Below, in pieces: positions 18,097 through 24,881 of a DNA stretch of 24,881 nucleotides (position 1 is the first letter of the stretch; each line of letters begins with the position of its first letter). The DNA comes from Brumimicrobium sp965659845. GTDB lineage: Bacteria; Bacteroidota; Bacteroidia; Flavobacteriales_D; Crocinitomicaceae. A program made the position numbers and the translations under genes. The notes under the pieces are model-generated. The model was not told where the DNA came from and searched no databases. It was given only the letters and a program-made list of their open reading frames with translations. Location: contig CBFHXS010000028.1 in the NCBI GenBank assembly GCA_965659845.1, forward strand, positions 1 to 24,881, given 5' to 3'.

Positions 18097-21000
18097 ATGA
18101 TCCGATTTTTGATTCTGAGTATTTTGTTTTTAGGAAGCACATTTGTTAATGATGCAAAAGCCCAACTCCCTGTGCCTACTAATGGTGTTGAGGATTCGAA
18201 GCCAGGAAGTTATGTGTTAAGAAATGCGAACATTATTATTGATGCGGAAAACTCAATTTCGAACGGATCAATTGTGATCAAAGATGGTCGAATAGTAGCA
18301 GTTGGTAAACTAGTGAAACATCCCGATGGTTCAGTGATTATTGATATGAAAGGAAAAACAATTGTTCCTTCTTTCATAGAAACACATACCTCAATAGGTT
18401 TGCCTAGTCCAAAAAGAAAAGAATGGACTCCTCGCCCTCAGCTGGAAAGCACAAAGTCTGGACCATATTACTGGAACGAGTCAATTAAACCTGAAGTGCG
18501 TGGATCTAATCATTTCGAATCAGATAAGAAGGCATCTAAGACATTACAACAGATGGGGTTTGGTGTAGCGATAAGTCATATGCAAGATGGTATTATGAGA
18601 GGAACTGGTCCTGTTGTAGCACTTGGAGATGTTGAAAGTAGAAAAGCTGTTATTAAGTCTGACGGGGCTACTTTTTATTCCTTCAAGAAAGGAACTTCTC
18701 GTCAAACTTACCCTTCGTCTCAAATGGGTTCAATTGCATTGTTTCGTCAGGCCATGCTTGATGCAGAATATTACGCTGAGAATAAAGAATGTAATCCAAA
18801 GAATCTTTCATTAGAAGCGATAAATGGTAATAAGGAGCTTCCGATGATCTTTGAGGTTGAAGATAAATTGGAAATTTTTAGAGCTCGAAAAATAGCAGAT
18901 GAGTTTGGACTTGATTTCACAATCATTGGAAGTGGAAATGAATATGAAAGAATACATGAACTCGCTGAACTAGAGAATCAAAAGTTAATCATACCGATTA
19001 ATTTTCCTGAAGCATATGATGTTGGAGATCCTTATGTTGCTCGACAAATTTCATTAGGAGATCTGAAAGAGTGGGAGTTAGCTCCTGCAAATCCATATTT
19101 CTTGACAAAAAAGAATATCCCTTTTGCTATCACTTCAAAGGGACATAAAAAAGCATCAGACTTTTGGAAACACCTGCATAAAGCCATGGAATCTGGTCTC
19201 TCTAAAGAGGCTGTAATTCGATCTCTTACTCAAATTCCAGCTGAGATTTTAGAGATAGAAGGAGATTTTGGGTCTCTTGAAGAGGGAAAACTTGCCAGCT
19301 TTTCAGTTTTTGATAAAGACCCATTCGTATACAAGAATGCAAAACTGCATGAATCATGGTCACTAGGTAAACAACATCTTTTCATTGAAGAAGCAATGAT
19401 AGATATTCGCGGAAAATATCGATTCAGTATAGATAGTTCTTCCTATGTAATCACTATTAATGGGAGTCAAGAAAAACCGAAAGGATCAGTACAAACGTAT
19501 AAAACGTTAATGGACTCGACATCTAATCCACCTTTCGAAACAATTGACACTTCTAAGGTGACAGTCGAAATTGAGTTGGATAGAAAACATGCAACTTTTC
19601 ATTTCGATGTTAATGATGATTATTATGATGGAGTAATAACGCTTCATGGCCAGTACAATCAGAAATTCAATGCTTTCATTGGACAAGGTATGATTCCGTC
19701 CGGAAGTTGGAGGAAGTGGACAGGTATCAGGTTAGAAAGACCTGAACTAGACAAAGATGATGACAAGCATATGATTAGTGCAGACACAATGAGTATGGCC
19801 AAAATATGGTATCCTAATATGGCCTATGGTTTTGATACTCTACCCGAACAAAAGACCTATGTATTGCGAAATGCAACGCTTTGGACAAATGAAGAAGCAG
19901 GGATTGTTAAAGACGGTACTGTTGTTATTAAGAACGGGAAAATTGATTTTGTAGGAACAGGAAACTATACTATTGATGCTGATGCAATTACTATCGATTG
20001 TAAGGGGCTTCACATTACTAGTGGAATTATTGATGAACATTCTCACATTGCAATTTCAAAAGGTGTAAACGAAGGAGGACAAGCTGTTTCTGCCGAAGTG
20101 AGTATAGGAGATGTTGTAAGGTCTGATGATATTAATATTTATCGACAATTAGCAGGTGGTGTAACTACGTCGCATTTGCTTCACGGTTCAGCCAATCCTA
20201 TTGGTGGTCAATCAGCATTGATTAAGTTAAAATGGGGTGCATCGCCAGAGGATATGTTGATTGATGACGCTCCAAAGTTTATAAAATTTGCATTGGGTGA
20301 AAATGTGAAACAATCAAACTGGGGAGATTTCAATAGAGTTCGCTTTCCTCAAACTAGAATGGGTGTAGAGCAAGTATTCTATGATGCATTCCTGAGTGCT
20401 AAGGCATACCATGAGAAATGGGAAAAGTATAATTCATTGTCTCCAAAGAAGCGAGAGTTAAAAAAAATACAGAAACCAGCCAGAGATCTTGAGCTAGAGG
20501 CGGTGTGGGAAGTTATGAATAGTGAACGTTTTATTAGTTGTCATAGTTATGTGCAAAGCGAAATCATTATGTTAATGAATGTTGCTGATTCAATGGATTT
20601 CACGGTAAATACATTTACGCATATACTTGAGGGATATAAGGTTGCAGACAAAATGGTTGAACACGGAGCAGGAGGGAGTACTTTTTCAGATTGGTGGGCT
20701 TATAAATTCGAAGTGAATGATGCTATTCCGTATAATGCATCTTTAATGAATGAGCAAGGTGTTTTGACTGCTATTAACTCAGATGATGCAGAGATGGGTC
20801 GTCGTTTGAATCAAGAAGCAGCAAAGGCAATTAAATATGGGGGTATGACAGAAGAGGAGGCATGGAAACTCGTAACCTTGAATCCTGCGAAACTTCTTCA
20901 TTTGGATGATAGAATGGGTAGCTTAAAGGAATCGAAAGATGCTGATATAGTGGTTTGGTCTAACAATCCTCTTAGTATTCAAGCGAAAACACGTTTAGTT

Positions 21001-21189
21001 TTTGTGGACGGCCAATTACTCTATAATGGCGAGAATTTGCAACATGAACAGGAGCGTATTGCGGGAGAAAAGGCGAGAATTATTACAGCTATGTTAGCAT
21101 CGAACAAAAGAGGTGAGACAAAGAGAACATTCAAAAAGGAAAAGAAGAAACATTGGCACTGCGATACAATGGGTGAAGAGGCTCATTAG
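18097..21189 (+). CDS. Exported double amidohydrolase-family protein; only the C-terminal module has a full metal site
   Basis: This 1030-residue protein has a signal peptide (MIRFLILSILFLGSTFVNDAKAQ) and no T9SS tail, so it is probably periplasmic. It has two amidohydrolase-superfamily modules, similar to imidazolonepropionase-like hydrolases. The first (about 35-430) has the entry strand YVLRNANIIIDAE and GSLEEGKLASFSVF at its end. Its metal motif is degenerate, however: FIETHTS (H97, no second His), and the usual SD before the last helix is replaced by TSKG. Residues ~440-585 are a beta-rich linker with repeated V/I strands. The second (about 590-1010) keeps EHSH (H648, H650), H816 in SCHSY, H842 in THILEG and D896 in NSDDAE, the classic one- or two-metal set. 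The end is lysine/histidine rich (KKEKKKHWHCD). The substrate is unknown; cyclic amides or peptides are the family's usual targets. It lies 20 nt upstream of a third amidohydrolase-like gene. Confidence 0.9.
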   Translation: MIRFLILSILFLGSTFVNDAKAQLPVPTNGVEDSKPGSYVLRNANIIIDAENSISNGSIVIKDGRIVAVGKLVKHPDGSVIIDMKGKTIVPSFIETHTSIGLPSPKRKEWTPRPQLESTKSGPYYWNESIKPEVRGSNHFESDKKASKTLQQMGFGVAISHMQDGIMRGTGPVVALGDVESRKAVIKSDGATFYSFKKGTSRQTYPSSQMGSIALFRQAMLDAEYYAENKECNPKNLSLEAINGNKELPMIFEVEDKLEIFRARKIADEFGLDFTIIGSGNEYERIHELAELENQKLIIPINFPEAYDVGDPYVARQISLGDLKEWELAPANPYFLTKKNIPFAITSKGHKKASDFWKHLHKAMESGLSKEAVIRSLTQIPAEILEIEGDFGSLEEGKLASFSVFDKDPFVYKNAKLHESWSLGKQHLFIEEAMIDIRGKYRFSIDSSSYVITINGSQEKPKGSVQTYKTLMDSTSNPPFETIDTSKVTVEIELDRKHATFHFDVNDDYYDGVITLHGQYNQKFNAFIGQGMIPSGSWRKWTGIRLERPELDKDDDKHMISADTMSMAKIWYPNMAYGFDTLPEQKTYVLRNATLWTNEEAGIVKDGTVVIKNGKIDFVGTGNYTIDADAITIDCKGLHITSGIIDEHSHIAISKGVNEGGQAVSAEVSIGDVVRSDDINIYRQLAGGVTTSHLLHGSANPIGGQSALIKLKWGASPEDMLIDDAPKFIKFALGENVKQSNWGDFNRVRFPQTRMGVEQVFYDAFLSAKAYHEKWEKYNSLSPKKRELKKIQKPARDLELEAVWEVMNSERFISCHSYVQSEIIMLMNVADSMDFTVNTFTHILEGYKVADKMVEHGAGGSTFSDWWAYKFEVNDAIPYNASLMNEQGVLTAINSDDAEMGRRLNQEAAKAIKYGGMTEEEAWKLVTLNPAKLLHLDDRMGSLKESKDADIVVWSNNPLSIQAKTRLVFVDGQLLYNGENLQHEQERIAGEKARIITAMLASNKRGETKRTFKKEKKKHWHCDTMGEEAH

Positions 21190-21209
21190 CAAAAAATATA
21201 TATATAACT

Positions 21210-22490
21210 ATGATATCAAGAATTACAATTGTTTTATTGGTTCTGACATTTTCAGTAGTGACTTATGGGCAGCAGCGCATATTACTGTCAAGAGCAACAG
21301 TTCATACAGGAACCGGGATTAAAATCAATCAGGGGTTGGTTGGAGTTCAAGGAGATAAAATCATTTTGGTTGAAAATGCCTTAACTTATTCATTGGATAA
21401 GTCTGAGTGGGATACGATAATTGACCTTAGAGGGAAACATATTTACCCTGCATTTTTTGCTCCAAACTCTAAGTTAGGATTAACAGAAATAGATGCGGTT
21501 AGAGCAACGAATGATTTTGATGAGGTGGGTATATTTAATCCACATGTTAGAGCATTGATAGCCTTTAACTCAGACTCTAAAGTAAATGCTACGGTTAAAA
21601 CAAATGGAGTACTTTATACCCAATCAACTCCGCAAGGAGGAATTATTTCTGGTGCATCTTCTATTATGGAATTGGAAGCATGGAACTGGGAAGATGCTGC
21701 AGTTAAGGTAGATGAAGGAATTCACTTAAACTGGCCTTCAACGCTTCAAGGCGGAGGATGGTGGGCAGAGCCTGCGCCGAAGGAGAAGAATAAGAATTAT
21801 TCAAAGCAAGTAAAACAAATCGAGGATTTTTTCAAAGCGGCTAAATCGTATAGCGAAGATTATGAAAATTTTGATCAACGTTACGCTGCGATGAAATCAA
21901 TTTTTGATGGTAATACTAGACTCTATATTCATGCGGATGAGTTGAAATCTCTAACAGATGTGATAGATTTTGTAGAAGAATATGAAATACAATTCCCTGT
22001 TATTATCGGGGGGTATGATACACATATGATTGCTCGTCAACTTGTAGATAAAAAAATTCCTGTCATTATTAAAGGAGGCCATACACTTCCAGAGAATGAT
22101 GACGATCCTGTTGACCTTCCTTATCGATTACCGAAATTATTAAATGATGCTGGTGTTTTATTCTGTATTCAGAATTCAGGAGGTATGGAAACTATGAATT
22201 CGCGAAATATTCCTTTTCTTGCTGGAACTGCAATGGCGTATGGTTTAAGTGAAGAAGAAGCTGTCGCTGCTGTATCAATGAACTCAGCTAAAATAATGGG
22301 TGTTGGTGAATCCTTAGGCAGTTTAGAAGTGGGTAAAATTGCCTCACTATTTGTAAGTGATGGGAATGCGTTAGACATGAGAACAAACAATGTGATTCTA
22401 GCAATGATTGGAGGAGACTATATAGCACTAACCAATCACCAGTTAGAATTGTATCAGCGTTATAAGAAGAAGTACGAAGATCAAAAATAA
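21210..22490 (+). CDS. Exported amidohydrolase-like protein lacking the metal ligands
   Basis: This 426-residue protein has a signal peptide (MISRITIVLLVLTFSVVTYGQ) and the overall shape of an amidohydrolase: an N-terminal composite strand region (ILLSRATVHTGTGIKI), a TIM-barrel core with IHADE, IPFLAGTAMAYGLSEEEAV, and SLEVGKIASLFVSDG at the end. Two critical positions have changed. The FIDxHxH entry reads FFAPNSK, and the late SD reads QNSGGME, so the standard metal centre cannot form. It may be a non-catalytic partner of the preceding double amidohydrolase, 20 nt upstream. The pair is likely co-transcribed and ends at the strong hairpin at 22490-22523. An alternative chemistry without metal cannot be excluded. 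Confidence 0.88.
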   Translation: MISRITIVLLVLTFSVVTYGQQRILLSRATVHTGTGIKINQGLVGVQGDKIILVENALTYSLDKSEWDTIIDLRGKHIYPAFFAPNSKLGLTEIDAVRATNDFDEVGIFNPHVRALIAFNSDSKVNATVKTNGVLYTQSTPQGGIISGASSIMELEAWNWEDAAVKVDEGIHLNWPSTLQGGGWWAEPAPKEKNKNYSKQVKQIEDFFKAAKSYSEDYENFDQRYAAMKSIFDGNTRLYIHADELKSLTDVIDFVEEYEIQFPVIIGGYDTHMIARQLVDKKIPVIIKGGHTLPENDDDPVDLPYRLPKLLNDAGVLFCIQNSGGMETMNSRNIPFLAGTAMAYGLSEEEAVAAVSMNSAKIMGVGESLGSLEVGKIASLFVSDGNALDMRTNNVILAMIGGDYIALTNHQLELYQRYKKKYEDQK

Positions 22491-22523
22491 AATAACCGCC
22501 TGCATTATTGAAAGCGGTTATTT
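22490..22523. terminator. Bidirectional intrinsic terminator
   Basis: A 10-bp perfect stem (AAATAACCGC at 22490-22499 with GCGGTTATTT at 22514-22523) encloses a 14-nt loop. It begins at the last base of the amidohydrolase stop codon and lies 21 nt past the stop of the convergent lipoprotein gene. T-rich tracts flank it in both directions (ATTTG rightward, TTTTATTTTTGATC leftward), so it can end both transcripts. Confidence 0.8.
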
Positions 22524-22544
22524 GTATCATTTTCAGAAGGTTGA

Positions 22545-22889
22545 TCATTTGATATCCTTCTTAACTTCTTCTGCCTGCTCTTCAACCTTTTCGGCTCCTT
22601 CTTTGACTGTTTGCTTGACTTCAGTTTCTATCTTTTTAGAAGTTTTTTCTATGTCCGACTTTAATTCCGAAGATGCTTTCTTTGCTTCTTTTTGTGTCTC
22701 TTTCAATATTGCTTGCCCTGCCTCTTTCGTTTCGTCAGCTGATTTCTTTAACGCATCTTGGACGTCTTTCATTTCTTTTTTTACCTCTTGGTTTTCTTGT
22801 TCATTCTTTTCATCTTGAGTTGCATTACAGGACGAGATTATAAGACTTCCTAAAACAATAGACGATAAGGTCAAAATTAATTTATTCAT
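22545..22889 (-). CDS. Coiled-coil lipoprotein rich in lysine and glutamate
   Basis: This is a 114-residue lipoprotein. The signal peptide (MNKLILTLSS, then a hydrophobic segment) ends in the lipobox IISSC, with the lipidated cysteine at C21. The mature part from about residue 27 to the end is almost wholly K, E, D, A, Q, S and T, with valine, isoleucine and leucine spaced as in heptads (VKKEMKDVQDALKK, and later IETEVKQTVKEG). It should therefore be a long amphipathic or coiled-coil helix, resembling YtxH-like or apolipoprotein-like proteins. Such proteins are often stress- or envelope-associated, but no function can be read from the sequence. It is monocistronic, with terminators on both sides. 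Confidence 0.82.
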   Translation of the reverse strand: MNKLILTLSSIVLGSLIISSCNATQDEKNEQENQEVKKEMKDVQDALKKSADETKEAGQAILKETQKEAKKASSELKSDIEKTSKKIETEVKQTVKEGAEKVEEQAEEVKKDIK

Positions 22890-22944
22890 AGGTCATTATA
22901 TTTTGATTTACTGAACGTTAATGATAATTCCTTGGAAATAAAAG

Positions 22945-22978
22945 AAAAGTCCTTGAAAACTTAATTTCAAGGACTTTT
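22945..22978 (-). terminator. Strong hairpin terminator after the GH18 gene
   Basis: A 14-bp perfect stem (AAAAGTCCTTGAAA at 22945-22958 with TTTCAAGGACTTTT at 22965-22978) encloses a 6-nt loop (acttaa). T-rich tracts lie beyond both arms (T run to 22981 on plus; CTTTTATTT on minus). It lies about 80 nt beyond the GH18 stop codon, so it most likely ends that leftward transcript, and it insulates the lipoprotein gene downstream. Confidence 0.8.
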
Positions 22979-23059
22979 TTTACTGCTGCCTCTGTTGCAT
23001 TTATGGTTTATGTACTAAAGCAAACTATTAAGAAAAACTATAATTAGCGAGCAGTATTC

Positions 23060-24881
23060 TTATTGAATAATCAATTTCTTTCGTTTGATTCCACTTGACA
23101 ATTTAATCAGAATAAAATAGCCTCCAGGTGAAAAACTTGAAATATCTAAGGTTCTGCCAAGGCTGTCTTCAGTTATACTTTCTTTGAAAACGACTTCTCC
23201 TTGCAAAGTTTGAATTTCTATTTCAGATATGTTTTGGTTAGACTCAATACTGACTATGTTATCTGTCGGATTTGGGTATACTTTTAAAAACAAGTCTTTG
23301 TTTTCACCTATATGAGCTATGTCATCAGTAATATAAGGACATTCTATGGATCCAATTGTTGCATTCTGTCCTTTTAATTTGTAAGTGAGTGCATTCCAGA
23401 GTTGATCGTCTTCGCCTCCTATTCTCCAAATCCCCACACCACCGATGTAGTCGATTAGTTCATTTTCGTAAAGGCTAGATAATTTATAATCTATTGCGAT
23501 GCTATCCTGGAAGTAACACACCCATTCTTCCCCATTAATGTTCGTTTGAAAATAGGGTTCTTGTCCATTGCTTTCACGAGAAAGGCTTGAGAAGTCCAAG
23601 TTCGCTTCTTCTATAAGTATCTCGGCATCGCCATATACCAATCCTACTCCAGGGTCTTCTATTGTGTGGTTTTCGAACCCTGCTTTCCATCGATACCCGT
23701 AAAAAGGAAGTCCAATCTGAATTTTTGAAGGATCAACGATTTCGCTTACGGCGAAAAATGCTATGTCATTTATCCAATCTGGCGTTGATTGGCAGCCTGC
23801 CGTTGGTGGAGGATTACTGTAGGTTGGAGATGTACCCCAATGTAAATCATACGTCATGATCATAAATTCATCAACAGCATTTCCAATCCGTTCATAATCT
23901 TGAGCTTGAGGTCCGTACCACGTACCAGGTCCTATTTTCGTATGAACAGCCGTAGTCAATATTTTATTTTCAGCATGTACTAGAGTAGACAGATCTTCCA
24001 TGAATGTTGCATATGGTTCCCGATCTTGAGGTTGTAAACTCTCATAATCTACATCAATTCCATCATACTCTGGGTGTGATGTAAGCAGATTAATTATGTC
24101 ATCAAGGTGTTGAGAACGTTTAGAGGAATTACTCATCATTTCATATACTCCTTGACGATCAAAGTCATTTATATCTTCATTATAATTGAAAATAACAGGA
24201 ACTAATTCGATATTGTTGTTTTGGCAATAATCAATGAGACCAAGCGTGTCAATTACATTGTGCCAATAATCAATCTCCACTGCCGGATCAACATTTTCAG
24301 GTGTGTTTTGACCTGCACTTAAGTATCCATCTGTAGTAATTGAATAAAGTTGCACTCGAAGTTCATCGATGTTTTCTCCATATCGTTTTAAAGAACACCA
24401 GGCATTCTCGATATCAAAAAGTGGAAAATAGGCCACAACTTTTTGGTCAGTGAATGTCTTTCTACTTGTATTTATTGGAAGTACTTTTTGAACTGTATAA
24501 TTTCCATTCGCTATTTCTCCACCTGAATCATAGAGTATTGATATATTTTGGCCATTAGCTGAAAAGGTGCTGGATCTTGGTAGGAAATCGATCCAATCAT
24601 CTACTGACCCAGATGCAATCCATTCACCATTGATGATAATAGATTCACCAGCATCTAGATCTTTATCCCAGCTGGGACCAGATATAATGATCTCACCGGT
24701 GTTTTGATTTACGACTGTTTTTTCGATTACCCCCCAAGTGTTATTAAGGGTTTTCCAAGTTGTGTGTAATTTCCAGTCTTCAAGGGTGACGGTGCCAGTA
24801 TTCTCTATTTTTACATAATACTCACCGCCCATTTGAGCATGTTCTGTTTGTTGGTCTATTGTATACACAAAGTAATTTTCG
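23060..24881 (-). CDS. Secreted GH18 glycoside hydrolase (YaaH-like) with CBM2-like domain and T9SS tail, 5' end outside window
   Basis: This enzyme is predicted to cleave beta-1,4-linked GlcNAc polymers, either chitin or peptidoglycan. The frame is open to the right edge, so the GTG at 24868 is not the true start and the signal peptide is missing. From the edge, ~110 residues look like a CBM2-type module (KIENTGTVTLEDWKL, PSWDKDLDAGESI, FSANGQNISI). The GH18 barrel follows from VVAYFPLFD. It carries the catalytic DxxDxDxE as YDGIDVDYE (catalytic Glu at 24041-24043), PQDREPYATFMEDL, IMTYDLHWG, IQIGLPFYGYRWK and the late barrel tryptophan in GGVGIWRIG. The order and wording resemble the YaaH/spore cortex-type GH18 branch more than classic chitinases. 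The last ~80 residues (VYPNPTDNIVSIES to KKLIIQ) are a type-A T9SS sorting domain. Confidence 0.92.
   Translation of the reverse strand, partial: ENYFVYTIDQQTEHAQMGGEYYVKIENTGTVTLEDWKLHTTWKTLNNTWGVIEKTVVNQNTGEIIISGPSWDKDLDAGESIIINGEWIASGSVDDWIDFLPRSSTFSANGQNISILYDSGGEIANGNYTVQKVLPINTSRKTFTDQKVVAYFPLFDIENAWCSLKRYGENIDELRVQLYSITTDGYLSAGQNTPENVDPAVEIDYWHNVIDTLGLIDYCQNNNIELVPVIFNYNEDINDFDRQGVYEMMSNSSKRSQHLDDIINLLTSHPEYDGIDVDYESLQPQDREPYATFMEDLSTLVHAENKILTTAVHTKIGPGTWYGPQAQDYERIGNAVDEFMIMTYDLHWGTSPTYSNPPPTAGCQSTPDWINDIAFFAVSEIVDPSKIQIGLPFYGYRWKAGFENHTIEDPGVGLVYGDAEILIEEANLDFSSLSRESNGQEPYFQTNINGEEWVCYFQDSIAIDYKLSSLYENELIDYIGGVGIWRIGGEDDQLWNALTYKLKGQNATIGSIECPYITDDIAHIGENKDLFLKVYPNPTDNIVSIESNQNISEIEIQTLQGEVVFKESITEDSLGRTLDISSFSPGGYFILIKLSSGIKRKKLIIQ

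Noticed and set aside
24866..24868. GTG at 24868 as the GH18 start
   Set aside because: The frame continues to the window edge (ENYF before it) and no signal peptide is present although a T9SS tail is, so the true start is outside.

Overview
The window looks like a piece of a Bacteroidota chromosome, most likely a free-living, possibly gliding, member of the Flavobacteriales. The evidence is visible AT-richness, proteins carrying both classes of type IX secretion system (T9SS) C-terminal sorting domain (gliding-associated CHU_C-like type B and Por-secretion-tail-like type A), SprB-type repeats, absence of Shine-Dalgarno sequences before starts, and Bacteroidetes-type promoters (TAnnTTTG at -7). 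No RNA gene, IS element, CRISPR array or phage gene was seen. A run of ten Ns at 5814-5823 is a scaffold gap.

Left block, minus strand (7230 down to position 1): a three-gene unit with spacings of 4-5 nt. It starts with a small exported protein of unknown function (6736-7230). Next comes a giant SprB-repeat protein, cut in two by the assembly gap, with 12 repeats and a type-B T9SS C-terminus (1998-6730). The last gene is a second SprB-repeat protein that runs off the left edge (1-1993). A consensus -7 element lies just upstream of the first gene.

Centre, plus strand: a single 2892-residue secreted mosaic protein (7389-16067). In order it has a LamG-like domain, two long 'YWxxxxGxW' modules, a PKD-like domain that appears split by about 215 residues, about 14 two-cysteine Ig-like modules of 79-87 residues, and a complete seven-blade RCC1 beta-propeller. 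The propeller sits inside the last two-cysteine module and is followed by a type-A T9SS tail. This nested architecture is the most unusual thing in the window.

Right of it, minus strand (18002 down to 16064): a tightly overlapping three-gene operon. It encodes a four-helix cytochrome-b-like membrane protein, a cytochrome c lipoprotein and the ribosome-associated GTPase HflX, behind a good Bacteroidetes promoter. The hflX stop codon overlaps the stop codon of the giant mosaic gene. Divergent from this operon are two exported amidohydrolase-like proteins (18097-22490). They contain three amidohydrolase modules, and only the middle one keeps a full metal-ligand set. A perfect bidirectional hairpin separates them from a coiled-coil lipoprotein gene (22545-22889). 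The right edge holds a GH18 glycoside hydrolase of the YaaH-like type with a CBM2-like front domain and a T9SS tail; its 5' end is outside the window.

Taken together, this is a cell-envelope and secretion-oriented region: three giant or large surface adhesin candidates, a secreted polysaccharide- or peptidoglycan-acting hydrolase, exported hydrolases, and a small membrane redox unit. There are no gene-free stretches above 300 bases. The longest, 22890-23059 and 7231-7388, hold a terminator and a promoter respectively.
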